NCBI GenBank assembly: GCA_033063855.1
Contig: CP093831.1
Location: 7,998,001 to 8,062,000 of the forward strand
Origin: Smittia aterrima
Lineage: Eukaryota > Arthropoda > Insecta > Diptera > Chironomidae
Direction of reading: 5' to 3'
DNA: 64,000 nucleotides
Made by a program: the position numbers and the translations under genes. This document shows, in pieces, positions 47,351-59,519 of the stretch. The notes below the pieces were generated by a model that saw only the letters and a program-made list of their open reading frames with translations, did not search any database and was not told the DNA's origin. How positions within the stretch are numbered: position 1 is the first letter of the stretch; each line of letters begins with the position of its first letter.

Positions 47351-48049
47351 CTTTTAGATAAACATGACGATGCGATATTTCAAGAGATTTCCGCGGATAT
47401 TTGAGGTTTAAGCGCAGCTGCTCGTATAAAATTAAAGAGATTATAAAATAATTGAAACTTAAGTAATCCTTTCGCCATTTCCTTCACAAGCCTGTCTTGA
47501 GTGGTTTGACGCTTCTCGTCAGCAAGCAGGCAGAGATTTGTGAGCTTGAGTTTGATTCATGGCAAGTCCATGAGTTCGATTCCAGTCTCGGGCAAATTCT
47601 CAGATTGGTCTAGCGTCGAAGTTTAATGATAAATTAAATAATTCTTACGGCTTGGCTAAGTCGACAAAGCTTGATGACAACTTACGATGAAAATATTGCA
47701 CAAATTCATCGCAAGGTCAATTTTTTTTCAAAATCTAATGAAATTTAAATTTGATTCAAATCAGTTGAGCCACGTGCTTTTGAGCGCGATAGTTTTACTC
47801 TCTGCAACCCTTCGAATCTTACAAGAAAATTCGTTTTGTCCTTGAAATGTGATCAAGACAGTCGCGAGATGACTGTGGTGGAAAAAGATGTTAAACTTGT
47901 TCTTCAAGTGCATTCAAAGAATTCAAATCATTAGCCATCGTCGACCCTCATTTTAAGTGAAAACAAGTTTTTGTTTGGAAAATTTCATTAAATGTTATTA
48001 AATATTTCTTGCAACAACATTCAAACCTTGCAAAATATTTTACTGAATA
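47351..48049. other. 3' flank of GalNAc-transferase 2, nothing else
   Basis: No gene, RNA or repeat is recognised. Confidence 0.5.
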
Positions 48050-49623
48050 TTAAGTTGAATCTTTGATATTGTCAGGAATCGGAATTCCCGGGTAAACATT
48101 CTCAATCAGCCATTTGAAAGGTTTGCAGCCAATTTTATTTCGTATCGCGACTCGTTCACTGATATCGCCAAATTTTCGGTCCTTAGTGTCTCCAACTGAT
48201 CGATAATAAAATCTTTTATATTCATCAAGCCAGACTTCAGCGATTCGATCTGTGTTCCATCGATAGCCGCCTTTATCAGTGTTTGGCCACTGAAATATTT
48301 CTTAAGTCTCAATTTATCTGAAAATTTTGAAGTTAACTTACTGAATATTTATGATTCTTGTAAACATGGGCAACGAACGAGCAAGGCACGAATTCAATTT
48401 TTCCACCGCAGAGCCAAGTTTTGAAGCTCAATCTGAGAGACGGAAAGTACTGAAATGTCATTGATTTAATGGATTTTTGACTTACTCAACGTCGTCTCCT
48501 CCCCAAACTGAAATTTCAAAAATTAACTTTTGACAATTTTTTTCAAATTTGATCTACCATCAAAGTCAGGATCTAGAAATCCAACGTGAGTGTAAAACTC
48601 TTTAGAGATGGCATGAAATCCTCCCAATGCAGTTACACTTCGCTTTGGCTCCCATGGTTCTGTTGGATGATCTCCTTCGTAATCTTTAATGCTTATCCAA
48701 TTGAAGTCCATGTTCCAAGCAAAGCCTCCGATTGATGTCGGAGGATTTCTGTCTAAATAAACTTGCATTGTGTCGCGATCAATGGATGAAAGTCTTGGCC
48801 AAACAAGAGCATTCATGTCCTTTGTGAAACGATCTAAAATCGGTTCTAGCCAACCTGGCGACACTTCAATATGACTGTCGACCTTTAAATTAATTTAAGT
48901 TAGCGTTTTAAGTTAGTCTTAAACTTTCACTCTTACATAAATAAGAATTGGCCCAACAGCATTAACAGCGCCCAAGATTCTAGCCGAAATGATTCCGATC
49001 CTTCGATGTGCTCGAATCACTCGGACTTTTGGAAGAGTCTTGATATATTCTTCAAGCGGTTTCTTCAAATTTTCACGATCTGATGCATCATCGACGAGTA
49101 AAATTTCTTCTATTAGCTCAAGTGGTGATCGTAACAGAATCGAGTGAATTGTTCGCATAAACAGCGACCAATCTTCGTTATGAAAAATAATCACAATTGA
49201 ACATTTCGGCAGATTTTTGTAGATCTTGCTTTTGCAGACGTCGCTGCGGAGATCAGGAATTTCTCGATTGAGACTGATCATGTTAGAGATGAACGAGTTG
49301 TAACCATTCGCATCTTGCCCTTGATTTATCAAGTTTTGAATTTCTGCTGACAAATTCTGCGGCAGCTCGACTCCATCACCATTTTCACCAGGATTCTTCA
49401 ATTGAAGTTCCTCAATGAATTTTCGAGCTTCCGGAGTGATTCCATCATTCAATACAAGTTTCTCCACAATTGGTTCAGTGTTTATCACTTTTTTATCATA
49501 TTTCAATAATTGAAAGCTTTTAATAAAGTCACTTGATTCTTGATTAAGCCGAAAAGATATTAACACAAGCAGCAAAGTGCAAAAAGCGATCAAATATTTT
49601 TTTCCTCTCGTTAAGCGTTTCAT
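48050..49623 (-). CDS. Polypeptide GalNAc-transferase-like protein 2, no lectin domain, 22-base microexon
   Basis: Exons in transcript order: 49623-48937, 48882-48558, 48507-48486, 48432-48342 and 48289-48050. All introns are 50-54 bases. Phases agree; 454 residues. It is a type II Golgi protein with a membrane anchor at about residues 9-26. The family-27 catalytic domain shows the canonical D-S-H metal site (231-233), LVDDASDR, and WGGDDVE, the last encoded mostly by the 22-base exon. HVYKNHKY occupies the usual HVGH position, so the second His of that motif is replaced. The lectin domain found in most family members is absent, as in the gene at 7707. Role: initiation of mucin-type O-glycosylation, if active. 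The missing motif residue and missing lectin make substrate choice or activity uncertain. Confidence 0.85.
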
Positions 49624-49886
49624 TAGAGAACAGTTTATTTCCGATCAAGTGTTGAATTGATACTGATAACATGTTTACAATAATAAAACCAAGTCGGTTA
49701 GCTTTAGGAAAAATGAAAGTATCGTTTATTAAACAGACTTGTACTAACGCAGTGTTTTTGTGATGAAAGTCTTATCAAGAAATCATTTAAATTTTATTTT
49801 ATCAGCTGCTTCTTTGACTTCTCGTCAACAACTCGTGTGGATTCGATAAATATTTATTTGAAGTCAAATCATGCGCACAATGAATC

Positions 49887-50117
49887 ATGAAGCTCCTGAG
49901 TTTAATTCTATTTCTTTCAATATTGGTTGCTGTTGAACGATTCAGATGGAAGAGCCACGATTAGAAAATATTTCTTAGGCTTTAGTTTTATAATGGAGAG
50001 CAATCTCATAAAGTGTGTTCAGAAGCTGGAATAAGATTAGTGAGATTCCTTAACGAAGAAGAGTTGAAAGATCACGCGAGATCGGTTAGACAAAGTATCG
50101 AAGCTCTTAGAGTTTAA
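49887..50117 (+). CDS. Possible 58-residue secreted peptide
   Basis: Two short exons, 49887-49931 and 49986-50117, keep phase across a 54-base intron (weak donor GCT|GTTGAA, acceptor GGCTTTAG). The product begins with a typical signal peptide (MKLLSLILFLSILVA), followed by FYNGEQSHKVC and a charged, helix-prone end (LNEEELKDHARSV, IEALRV). There is one Cys and no family I recognise. AATAAA occurs at about 50178. Neither exon alone is impressive. The support is signal peptide plus phase plus coding-like composition, so it could be a relic or chance. Confidence 0.35.
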
Positions 50118-50264
50118 TCTCGTAATAATGACCGAGAACTAAAAATTGTCTTCAAAATTCATTCGAAAATTAAGAAAAATAAAGTTGAATTTGTTTCATT
50201 AGCTTAAAGTCCGAAACAACTTTATTCCAGTGAAACTTGATGAAGAGAACTGAAGTCTAGCGAA

Positions 50265-50505
50265 AGGCAGATGCTCGTCTCGGTGAGATCATAAATTGCA
50301 GCACGAAATGTGCATCGATTCCCATCGAATCTAAATTATGATCCAATTTTCCTCGTTTTCTTTTCTTTCTCTCGTGTTCCTCGTCTTCGCTCGGCTCTTT
50401 GTCAGAAGCGTCTTACTAACCCTAATGCTGGAACAAAATCGCATTATTTTTTATGAGTCGATTCCTTTCTGACGCATTGCTGCCTCTTCCATCATTCAAT
50501 AAAAG
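50265..50505 (+). repeat. Family D block, copy D2
   Basis: Very similar to D3 (59520-59800), for example TAAATTATGATCCAATTTTCC, CTCGTGTTCCTCGTC, CTTACTAACCCTAATGCTG and CGCATTATTTTTTATGA. More distant from D1. Confidence 0.75.
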
Positions 50506-51400
50506 AAGAAAGATGACGTGTCAGAGTTGATGAGCGTTGTTGGAGTTAATAAATGTTTTTTTTTTATTGAGTCAACGATTGAACATGGAAAATTAAAAGA
50601 AAAAATAAATTGAACTCAAAGAAACTTCAATTTGCGAATGTTGCATCTTCCATTAATAAAATGATAGAAGAATAATTTTATTCAAACCCTTCAGGCAACT
50701 GACATTCAATTCACGAATCAGCATGATCTGATATCTCAATATTTTCTTTTGCATGAATACAAATGAATGCGCAAATCGATGAGAAGGGATTTGATGAGTT
50801 GATTGACAGGATGCGACATTGTTTTGTTTTGATATTTAATAAAAACTTTAGGAAAATATTTCAACGGAAACTCAACTGACAGAGAACACAGAACGGCCAA
50901 CAAAGTAACTTGCACTTTCAAAAACCTCGTAATTCAAGTTTTTCTCATATCTACAAATCGCGAGTTTAGCGGAAGTTTCACAAACGAATCTCGCTATAAA
51001 TTCGAGTTTCCTTTCGTCTGTTGCTTTGTCTTGTTAAATTCCAATTAATGTTATTTACTCTGACGATATCATTTCCAATCTAAATTAATCAATTAAACAA
51101 ACCCGGAACTATACCAGCAAGTGCACGTTATTATGACATTATCTCCCGAACGAACGCAACTGTTAATTTCACATCCGCTTCCTGACCAAGCCTTTACTCT
51201 TATTGGAAGAGGACGTTAAGCTATCGCATATGGCTCTCGCTCAATTTCAACAGTAAAAAAATGTCTCGAGGGATTCCAATTTCTCCCATCGTGACAAAAT
51301 AATTCCTTAAACTTTTTCCAATGAAAAATTGCAGCACAAAAAATCATTGTAAGCTAACAATGGAAAAATGTTTGACGTGGCCCATTTTAAATTGATTTCT
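50506..51400. other. Non-coding, nothing recognised
   Basis: AT-rich. One stray CGCATATGGC near 51226 recalls family E but without its other blocks. Confidence 0.45.
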
Positions 51401-51404
51401 TCTT

Positions 51405-51665
51405 TCTACTAATCTAAATTAAACAAGGAGAGGTTCGGGCTTTGTTTTCTACCTGAGCATCTTAGAAGAAATCAGGATTTGTGGAACGGGGAAGTCTTCA
51501 AGTCGAGACCAGGTGCCAAAGCATCGCCAGCCTGCGATTCGGAGTTTTAAAAAGAAGAGTGCGAGCGTGATTTCGTCTCCTTGTTTTGGTTCTTAGATGT
51601 CAAAATGGATCAGAGATTTGCCGTTGGCTTTCGAAGAGATTGACGCGAACTGAGGGCAGAAGAAA
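51405..51665 (+). repeat. Family A block, copy A3 (diverged)
   Basis: Keeps TTTCTACCTGAG, GAGACCAGGTGC (CAGGT at 51510-51514), GCCAGCCTGC-like, a TTTTAAA stretch and CTTGTTTTGGTT at matching spacing, but the inner hairpin sequence is replaced. The outer ACCTG/CAGGT arms are retained. Confidence 0.65.
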
Positions 51666-51710
51666 ATTTAATTTTAACTTCCTTAAATTACTTTTCTGAT
51701 GAGCTTGAGT

Positions 51711-52006
51711 CGGAAGAGTTTGTTACACGTATTAGCTTTGTTCATTCAATTTGAAAGCAATTGTTGCAGAATAAATTCAGTTAAGGCGGGAAGAAGGATC
51801 CTCGTTACCCTCTCGAGATCTCTTTGCAATAACTTTCGTCGTCGTTGTACTCTGACCTTGGCTGATCAACATTCCGAAGAGAATTTTCGGCTGTGACGAG
51901 CAAAAGATTCAATCAAGTCTTAAATCTAGTCTCAAGCAAAATAACGAGAGAGTGAGACAAATACAAAGAACTTTAATGAAAGAACAGGAATCGAGCACCT
52001 GGCAAT
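51711..52006 (+). repeat. Family C block, copy C2
   Basis: The invariant core (about 51785-51891) differs from C1 by about one base. The next part has deletions that break the 47-codon frame, then CACCTGG matches again before similarity ends. The upstream flank GAGTTTGTTACAC...ATTAGCTTT matches C1. Confidence 0.75.
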
Positions 52007-52292
52007 TGCACAACCTTTCCAATAAGAACTTCACTTCATTTGAAACTTGTTTAACGGTCATAAAAACTCCCGAAATTTAGGATGATCCCGATGTCAGTCA
52101 GCGCAATGCTTAATCAGGTTTGGTTTTTCCAATTCGGCGGCTTGCTTACATCACGAATCAGTGAAATGACAAACCCACTTTTATTTGCATTGAAACGAGT
52201 TTTAGAAAGTCCCGAAACATTTCTCTTTTCCGATTTGACTGACGTGTAAACAGTTTGATTGTTTGAGTTTAATTCAGCGTAATGTGACTTGA

Positions 52293-52307
52293 TGATGGAC
52301 ACGTGGT
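52293..52307 (+). repeat. Family G motif, copy G2
   Basis: TGATGGACACGTGGT, identical to 42621-42635. Confidence 0.4.
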
Positions 52308-52889
52308 GACTTGGCGGGGATCGATTTGCTTCAACCCTTTGCAAAGAATTTTCAAATTGCTTAGAAAAGAAGAAGTTCGTGAACCACCTGTGAACTAATA
52401 AAACCTAATTCGAAAATTAATTGCGGACGATTGAAACATGTTGAAGACTTCTTAGTTACAATGAATTTGTGATGGTTGTTCAAACTCGCATCGACAATCG
52501 ATTACTTCCTTCGATAACAAAGAATTCTTTTTTTTTTTTTGCTGAAAACTTAAGTGAGCTCTTCGTTTTATTTTTTCACTTGCCCAACTTTGACTGCAAC
52601 CGAAAAAATTGAACAAACAAAAAAATTATGATCGGCTCGCTTGAAAGACAAACAGCTCGATGCATAATAATTGATGATCACAATGCGACCGCGGGTGTCG
52701 TTAACAGATGGCTTCGTTATGTAAATATTTTCCGAAAACAATTGAGGATGACACAAACGGTTGAGCAATGCAGTTGAGGTCACGAAAGAAATATCGAAAA
52801 TTATTGGAAAACATTGCTTCAACTGCAATTGCATAATTCATGATCGCATATGCTGCGTTTTCTCTTTTTCGTCCTCTGTCAAACTGAAC

Positions 52890-53240
52890 AATCAATTAAA
52901 GCCACGGCAGCAGCTTTCGTCCGTTATCTCAAGTGCCAATCGACAAGAAGTCAATTTGCACAAAAAATAAAATTTGCATGAAAGTGAAAACCGCAAAATG
53001 CCAACGCGCGGCGCTGTATGAGGGTTGCGAGTCTAATCAAAAGTTCAACATCAATTTGGCGAACTCTACGTACGTTTCAATCTCGATTTCTTTGTGGCAC
53101 TTAATTGCCGTTGCTGCTGTTGATCCTTCAAAACGATAAACTTCTTCGTCTGTGTTCGTTTTGTTCGAGTCTTCGACCCGCATATGGCACAAAGCGCTTA
53201 CAAATTACCTCGAATTGATGTCGAGAAGGATACGCGATCA
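52890..53240 (+). repeat. Family E block, copy E3
   Basis: GGCAGCAGCTTTCGTCCGTTATCTCAA and AAAACCGCAAAAT match E1. CCCGCATATGGCAC near 53178 matches the second E motif, followed by CCTCGA..GATGTCGAG where E1 and E2 have CCTCGACATGGTC. Confidence 0.65.
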
Positions 53241-53902
53241 CTTTCGATTCGGTCAACGATAGAAAAATAATTTTCATAATCCTCGCTTTCTATTCGGACG
53301 ATTCCTTTAATGACTCGTCCTTCTTCATCAACCGCTCTTAATAGATTTTTAATGAAATTGTGTTCACTGATCGTCACTCGTCAAGCGAAAATGCCAACAA
53401 CAAAAGGATTAACAATGTCCCGAGTGCATTAACTAATCGTGATGTCGCATTTTCTTTCATTTCTGATTCAACCAAAAAGGTTTTTGACAATAAAAAATGT
53501 TTTCGCACCCCATTACAACTCGCTGATGACTTTCCCGTAATGTTCACTTCGTTCTGATGTGCACAGGAGGAACAAACATTTTTTATTCCGTTGTGCAATT
53601 CACGTTCTCACTTAAACGTTGTCAGAGAGCACTCGAGCTGAGTGAAGAGAAATTAAAATCAATGAATTGCCAAAAAAAAGTGAGTGAGCGAAAGGAACTT
53701 TATGCATTCAGGAAATTACGCAATTGCAACATTAAGCGCCCGCATAAATTCAAATCGAGTACTTCTGAGACAATTAAAATCGATTGTCCACTCAAATTAT
53801 GATTTTTTATTCAAAAGAAGAGAAAGTGATTGCGTCATCGATGATAATGGTCGCAATGATGATGGTGAGGGCATAACGGATGTTCTGTGGAGGATTTTCG
53901 AA
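53241..53902. other. 3' flank of the J-protein gene, nothing recognised
   Basis: Short overlapping open frames only. Confidence 0.45.
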
Positions 53903-54594
53903 TTAAATCGAGCGTCGGCTTTGGTTTCCGATGGTTCTATTACGTGAATCGTTTGATTGCGGAGGCAGCTGCTGTTGAACGCCGTTAACAGTTCGAGAGA
54001 TCAAAACATCGTCTTCATAGTCTTCGATTGTCTTAATGCCATTGCTAATTGTTATTCTATTTTCTCGTTTCTTCCCATTGACGTAAGAAGTAACCGTTTG
54101 CGTTGATTTCTAATAAGAACACAATTTGATCGACTAATCGAGGAAGGAAAAAGAAATCTTACGTAATTTGGATCATTTTGAAGCTCAGGGTTCCCGAAGT
54201 CTGAGAAAAAGTTTGAGTGAAAAAATTCATTGAAATTTGAGGCGTCAGAAGTTTGTCGAGCGTTTTCGTAACGATTGAATATTTCTGACGCAGAGAATGG
54301 TCCAAAGAATTCCTCGAAGACTGATTTTGGATCACGAAAATTGAAGAAGTGGCTGCTCGACCTATCATCTTCAACTCTTCCTGTGCCCGAACCAAATCGA
54401 TCGAAGTTTCTTCTTTTCACTGGATCAGACAGAACTTCATAAGCTCGCGAGACTTTATTGAACATCTCAGTGGATTTTACTTTGTCGCTCGGGTTCTTGT
54501 CGGGATGCCACTTGAGAGCAAGTCGTTTGTACGCTTTCTTGACTTCATCCTCGCTCGCATTACGCGAAATACCGAGAATTTCGTAATAATCCAT
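53903..54594 (-). CDS. DNAJB6-like J-domain co-chaperone
   Basis: Exons 54594-54163 and 54109-53903 (53-base intron, phase 0), 212 residues. The J domain is at residues 1-70 with the HPD motif at 30-32 (LKWHPDKNPSD), which stimulates Hsp70 ATPase. A Phe/Ser/Asn-rich region follows (FFNFRDPKSVFEEFFGPF, FNEFFHSNFFSDFG), as in the DNAJB6/DNAJB2/DNAJB8 group. Exon 2 holds the short beta-rich end typical of that group (VTSYVNGKKREN). These proteins bind unfolded or aggregation-prone polypeptides and pass them to Hsp70 in cytosol and nucleus. The usual long Gly/Phe stretch is short here. Confidence 0.9.
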
Positions 54595-55039
54595 CGACGT
54601 TAACTTTTAAATTTAAAAAATATTCCTAGTGAACTATGATTAAAATTCTAAGAACTTCAATAGGCAGATGCAAGTTGGAACAAATCGATCGATTTAAAAT
54701 CAAAACAATCCTCAGCTGAGCTCTCATCCAAAGAAATATTTCTTTCGATCTTTTGTTTGTCTTTGGCTGTCGCCTGAACCCCAAAACAGGAATTGGCTTA
54801 AATCGATTTGCTTTTTCTGAACTAATGCCTTTGAAGAGAAAGCAGGAAGGCTCGAGGCTCTGTTGTTTCATCCAAAAACGTTTATCCCATACATTAAAAA
54901 AGAAATGATCCAGAAGCATCGCTCACTTGTTTATCATTCTCGCCACGATTTCATATTCGCTTTAACAATTGAGCTAATTCTCGCTTTAATTGAAATGCTC
55001 CAGTTTGTCGAGAGAAGTCGCAACTGAACGACGCGTAAA
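54595..55039. other. Divergent promoter region, J-protein and P450
   Basis: 445 bases between two diverging start codons. No TATA box is obvious. Open frames are short. Confidence 0.5.
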
Positions 55040-56648
55040 ATGATTTTTCTGTGCCTAGTGCTTGGTTTGGTTTTCGGAATTTATTCTTATTTGACTTGGA
55101 ATTTCGATTATTGGTCGAAGCGCGGAGTTCCATCAGCGAGAGCGAAAGTTTTGCTTGGCAATTTGCCAAATTGCGTTTTGGGAAAGAAACATTTGAGTTC
55201 TGACTTCGATAAACTTTACGGGTGAGTGAAAGATTGCGTTGCAAATCAATTTGTCATCTTTTTCAATTTAGAGAGTTCAAAGCTATCACTCCATTCGTTG
55301 GAATTATCCAAGTTCGATCGCCAAGACTTCTTATCTTCCATCCCGAACTCATCAAAGATGTTTTGATAAGAAAGTTCCGAAACTTTCACGACAACGAGTT
55401 TGGCGATACAATCAACAAGGATGACGATCCATTATTCGGAAGGAATCCTTTCTTTCTGCAAGGAGATGAATGGAAAGAGAAGCGAGCTGAGATTTCACCA
55501 GCATTCACAACAAGTCGAATGAAAGCATTGTTCCCAGTGATTAATGATGTTCAAGGTCGAATGGTCAAATACATCAGAGATAATTTGAAATCGGAGTTTG
55601 ATGCTCGAGAGCTCTGTGCGAAGTTTTCGACTGATGTTGTGTCCAATGCAATCTTCGGCGTCGATGGAGAATCATTCACAAAGGAAAACCCGGAAATTCG
55701 TGAAATGGGAAGAAGATTATTAGGTCAACGAGCCACCTTCATCTTTAAGATGTTCCTCGTTTCAGCTATGCCGATACTCAAAAGATTCTTTAAGATGAAA
55801 TTCACAACCGAAGAGATCGAAAATTTCTTTGTTGATCTCATTGAACAAGCGCTCAAATATCGAGAAGAAAAGAAAGTTCAGCGAGAAGACTTCTTGGACT
55901 ACATGCTTCAACTTAAGAAGAAGCGTGGAATTAAATCAATCGACATGACTGCTCACACAATAACTTTCTTGACTGATGGATTTGACACGTCCTCCATCGC
56001 AATGGCTCACTGTCTTTACGAGGTAACACAGTCACATTATCAGTGAAACTTCATTAAACCAAAATATTCTTTTAGCTTGGCAGAGATAAATACATTCAGA
56101 CGAAGCTGCGAGATGAGATAAATCAGCATTGCGATGCCAATGGAAACTTGAGTTTTGATAAAATTCATGAAGTCGGTTATCTCTATCAAGTTTGGAATGA
56201 AACCTTGCGAATGCACTCGCCGATCTCTTTCACAGGAAGGAAATGCACGGAATCTGTGGAATTAAACTTTGAGGGAAAAAAAGTTCAAATCGAAAAAGAT
56301 ATAAACGTTTACATTCCAATTCATCAGATCCACCTCGATCGAGAGTATTACCCAGAGCCACAGATTTTTAATCCGGGAAGATTCAATCCTGAACTTGGTG
56401 GAGTTAAAGCATTCAAAGATAAAGGAGTCTTTCTTCCTTTCGGTGACGGTCCTCGAGTTTGTCTGGGGATGAAGTTCGCTGAACTTCAAAGTATAGCAGG
56501 AGTAGCTGCGATCGTTAAAAACTTTGAGATATCAGTGAACAAGAAAACAGCGACAAAATTGATTTTAGACCCGAAAGAGTTTGTAAATGTAAAGATCGGC
56601 GGTCTTTGGCTTAATTTTAAGTCTGTGGACTCTAAGAAAAGTTTATGA
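55040..56648 (+). CDS. Cytochrome P450, CYP3 clan, CYP28-like
   Basis: Exons 55040-55221, 55272-56022 and 56076-56648 are in phase; 501 residues, standard for a microsomal P450. There is an N-terminal membrane anchor (residues 1-18), then WKRGVP-like text (YWSKRGVPSARAK). The oxygen-binding I helix reads DGFDTSS (usual AGxDTT). The ExxR helix is NETLR (352-356), the PERF region FNPGRF and the haem loop PFGDGPRVCLGMKFA with ligand Cys at about 440. The opening FDYWSKRGVP, the HDNEFGD and DPLFGRNPFFL region and the first intron position recall dipteran CYP28 members; subfamily naming would need a tree. Likely role: oxidation of plant toxins, insecticides or endogenous lipids. AATAAA is at about 56663; family C copy C3 starts about 60 bases after the stop. 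Confidence 0.93.
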
Positions 56649-56703
56649 ACTTGCTTGAAAGCAATAAAAAGAGAATTTCAGTAAAATAATTTTAGATTTT
56701 CGT

Positions 56704-57030
56704 AATAGGGAGGAAGAAAGATCCTCGTTACCCTCTCGAGATCTCTTTGCAATAACTTTCGTCGTCGTTGTGCTCTGACCTTGGCTGATCAACATTCCGA
56801 AGAGAATTTTCGGCAATGACGAGCAAAAGTCTTGAAACTGAATCTGTTCTTGCGCAAACTCAAACACGAGAGAGCGAGAAACAAATACAAAGAACTTTAA
56901 TGAAAGAACAGGAATCGAGCACCTGGAATCTTCTTTCACACGAGGACATCGACGGTAAATTCCTTTTTGGTTTTCGATTTAGTCTTCTTGGCTTCTCTTT
57001 GCAAAAACGAACTGAAAAATTGCACAATTG
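56704..57030 (+). repeat. Family C block, copy C3
   Basis: Core and the 47-codon frame are near-identical to C1 (one Phe to Val and one Lys to Glu change in the hypothetical translation). Past the donor site similarity drops but is still visible (TAGTCTTCTTGGCTTCTCTTTGCAAAAA). It sits directly behind the P450 gene. Confidence 0.75.
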
Positions 57031-59515
57031 TTTTTTGAAGAAGAGAAAGAAGAAATTAAGTTTTAGGGACGGAATTTCCTTCTGCAACAATTTCTCGAAT
57101 GTAAACAGGAAGAGCCGAAGCGATTTCCGAATTGATTTTATTAGCATCGAAAAGAAAAACTTTCCGCAACTCGTGCTCTAGTTTTACGACTTCAACTTCA
57201 TCTTCGTCTCAATAAAAATCTTTAAATAAATCGTAAAATCTAGATTTACGACCGAACGACTTTTTATAACAAGAAACGTTCAAGTGCGCGATTGTGATTC
57301 CACGAGATTAGAGAAAGGGCTGCGAGGAAAGGTTGAACGCGGTGAGGTTTATTGTTCCTTGCGGACGAGACCTCTCTGCTTAACCCTAAGCCTTCAATTT
57401 ACTTTCATTACGTCGCCGTGTCCCGCTTCGCTTTCCAAATGATCGACAAGTCACGTTTATGCAAATGATTCGGAATCTCTTGAGGGATTCCCGGGCAGTT
57501 TTCTTTCTCCTTTTGTAGAAACCAGATTTTAAGGTGTCGAAGAAAGTAAAAGCAAAAGGTCAGTTGACCAACAAATGTTTCTTGAAGACAACAATTTCTT
57601 TGTTCGTTCCTTTCGTCGGAACCCTTTTCGATGACAATCGAATCGATCTGATGTTTTGAAGTGTCTCTTCATTCTGACTTTGTCGTTTTTTATCGCTGAG
57701 TTTGATTAGTATTTGACATTTCCTCAAAACAAGGATCGCTTTCCGATGTTGTTCACCTTTGTTCTCACGTTTCAAGTTGAACAAAAAATCGTCGTCGATG
57801 CAAATCGAGACTTTCCTCCCAGATGAGCTTCGAATGACGAAATTTCGTTGCTTCTTGAGTCTCAACTGAATTTCCAGCGACAAAAACAACATTGAGAAGA
57901 CGAAAAGGGGTTTGAAAGGTGAACATGACATGTTCCGTTCGTTTGACGAGTCCCAACAAAAAATGAAAATTAAAAATTCAAATTTGATTTCACTCGAACT
58001 CGTCGAGGTTTTTGCTTCTTCCCGTCCCAAGCTGGAACAATTTTTTGTGGTTCCGGAGAAAGTGTTAGTCGAGTTAATGTTTTAGGGTAAATAATCTTGA
58101 CAAATTATGAGATGAGATCTTGAGAAATTATGCGATAACCTCAGCACGTCGCTGGACCAGTTAAACGTCTTCTGTTTCCATCTCAGCAACTAGGATTAAT
58201 GATCGCTCATTACTCTTAATGGTGTAAACAAGGCGAAAGGATTTCGAAGAAACTTTATAACATTGAGATCCTTGTTTAAGCCTTTTCTATGAATAACAAG
58301 CTTCACCTAATCCCTTTCGGTAATTTTCAAACGCAAATGAGGCTAAGAGCTTCACGAGATTCATTGGAATAGAAAAACACGAGGAATAGAACTTGGAATC
58401 GTCTTGGTTCGTCAAAAGGTTTGACCATTAAAATTCTCAAGTCCTGGAAACAACAAAAGATCCAACCGTCAACTCAAATCTTTTGCTTGATTGTTTGCAA
58501 TTCCACGCTCGTAATTTTCTGGTTAAACAAACACAACGGGAGGCAATTACTAAAATTCTCTTTCGCAATTTTTTGTCTTTGAATTCGTTGAAGGAACCGC
58601 AAGGCGTTTCTTTGCTTTGTTGATTGCTGGTTTCATTACGAAGCTTAATTATTTGCTGACTCGTTTGTCATGGGGATGATGACGGTGATTAGAGGGATTT
58701 AAGTTCTGATTTTGGGAAAACAAACAAATGTTTAAACTAAATATTCTGTGATTTATGCCGATTCGTTAGCTCCTCAAAAAATTATTTTTTAATCTTTTAA
58801 AAAAATTCATTGAACCATTGATTGGGTGAACGTCAGTGACCCGTAATTTCCCTTGAAAGTTCTGTTGAGTTCTTCGCCCAATATCGAAGATGATTGACGC
58901 AAACCTGGAAGAGAATTTACTGAAGTTCGTGAGAAGAAATTCTTAGTCGACCCTCTTCATTTGCTTCGGCAACCCCTTCAAGACTGTCTCAGCTCGGATT
59001 TTCTTCTTAATTTTGCTCTACTTCCAATTTCTTTTCTTAATCTCTTACCAAACATCGAAAAATGCGAGTAATTAATCGAACAAATAGTTTGGTCTCTGAA
59101 ATAATCTTTATGACAAATTGATTTCCTTTATCGCAAGCTTTAATCTTCTGATCTGAACAAAGATTCTTCACGACCCTAGGCAAAAGAATGTTTGCCGCAA
59201 TTCGATTGCAATGAAGTTGCAGAAAAAGATTTAGATCGCGACCGCAAAAAAAAAATCTTTAAAGGTTCGTTTGTCGTTTCTTTCTTGGCAGTTTCCATCT
59301 TCAAAAATTCATTATCCTTTGAAGATTATCTTGTTTTTCTCCTTTGAGATCGATTTCTCAAACAATTTGTTTCGGTTTCTTCTCAACTCCTTCTCCCACA
59401 TCCTTCGTTCTCCAGCATGCGTAACAGTAAAGTGTGTACTCTCATTTCAGTTAATTTCTTATCAGAATCCTAACGAAACGCAAGAGCGAACGTCTGTTTA
59501 GAGAAATTAAGATAT
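57031..59515. other. Intergenic, no supported gene
   Basis: A 156-codon minus-strand frame (57560-58030) has no features of a protein family. Nothing else is seen. Confidence 0.5.
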
Positions 59516-59519
59516 ATCG

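Noticed and set aside
57560..58030. 156-codon minus-strand frame after the P450
   Set aside because: No domain, no promoter, and composition like surrounding AT-rich DNA.
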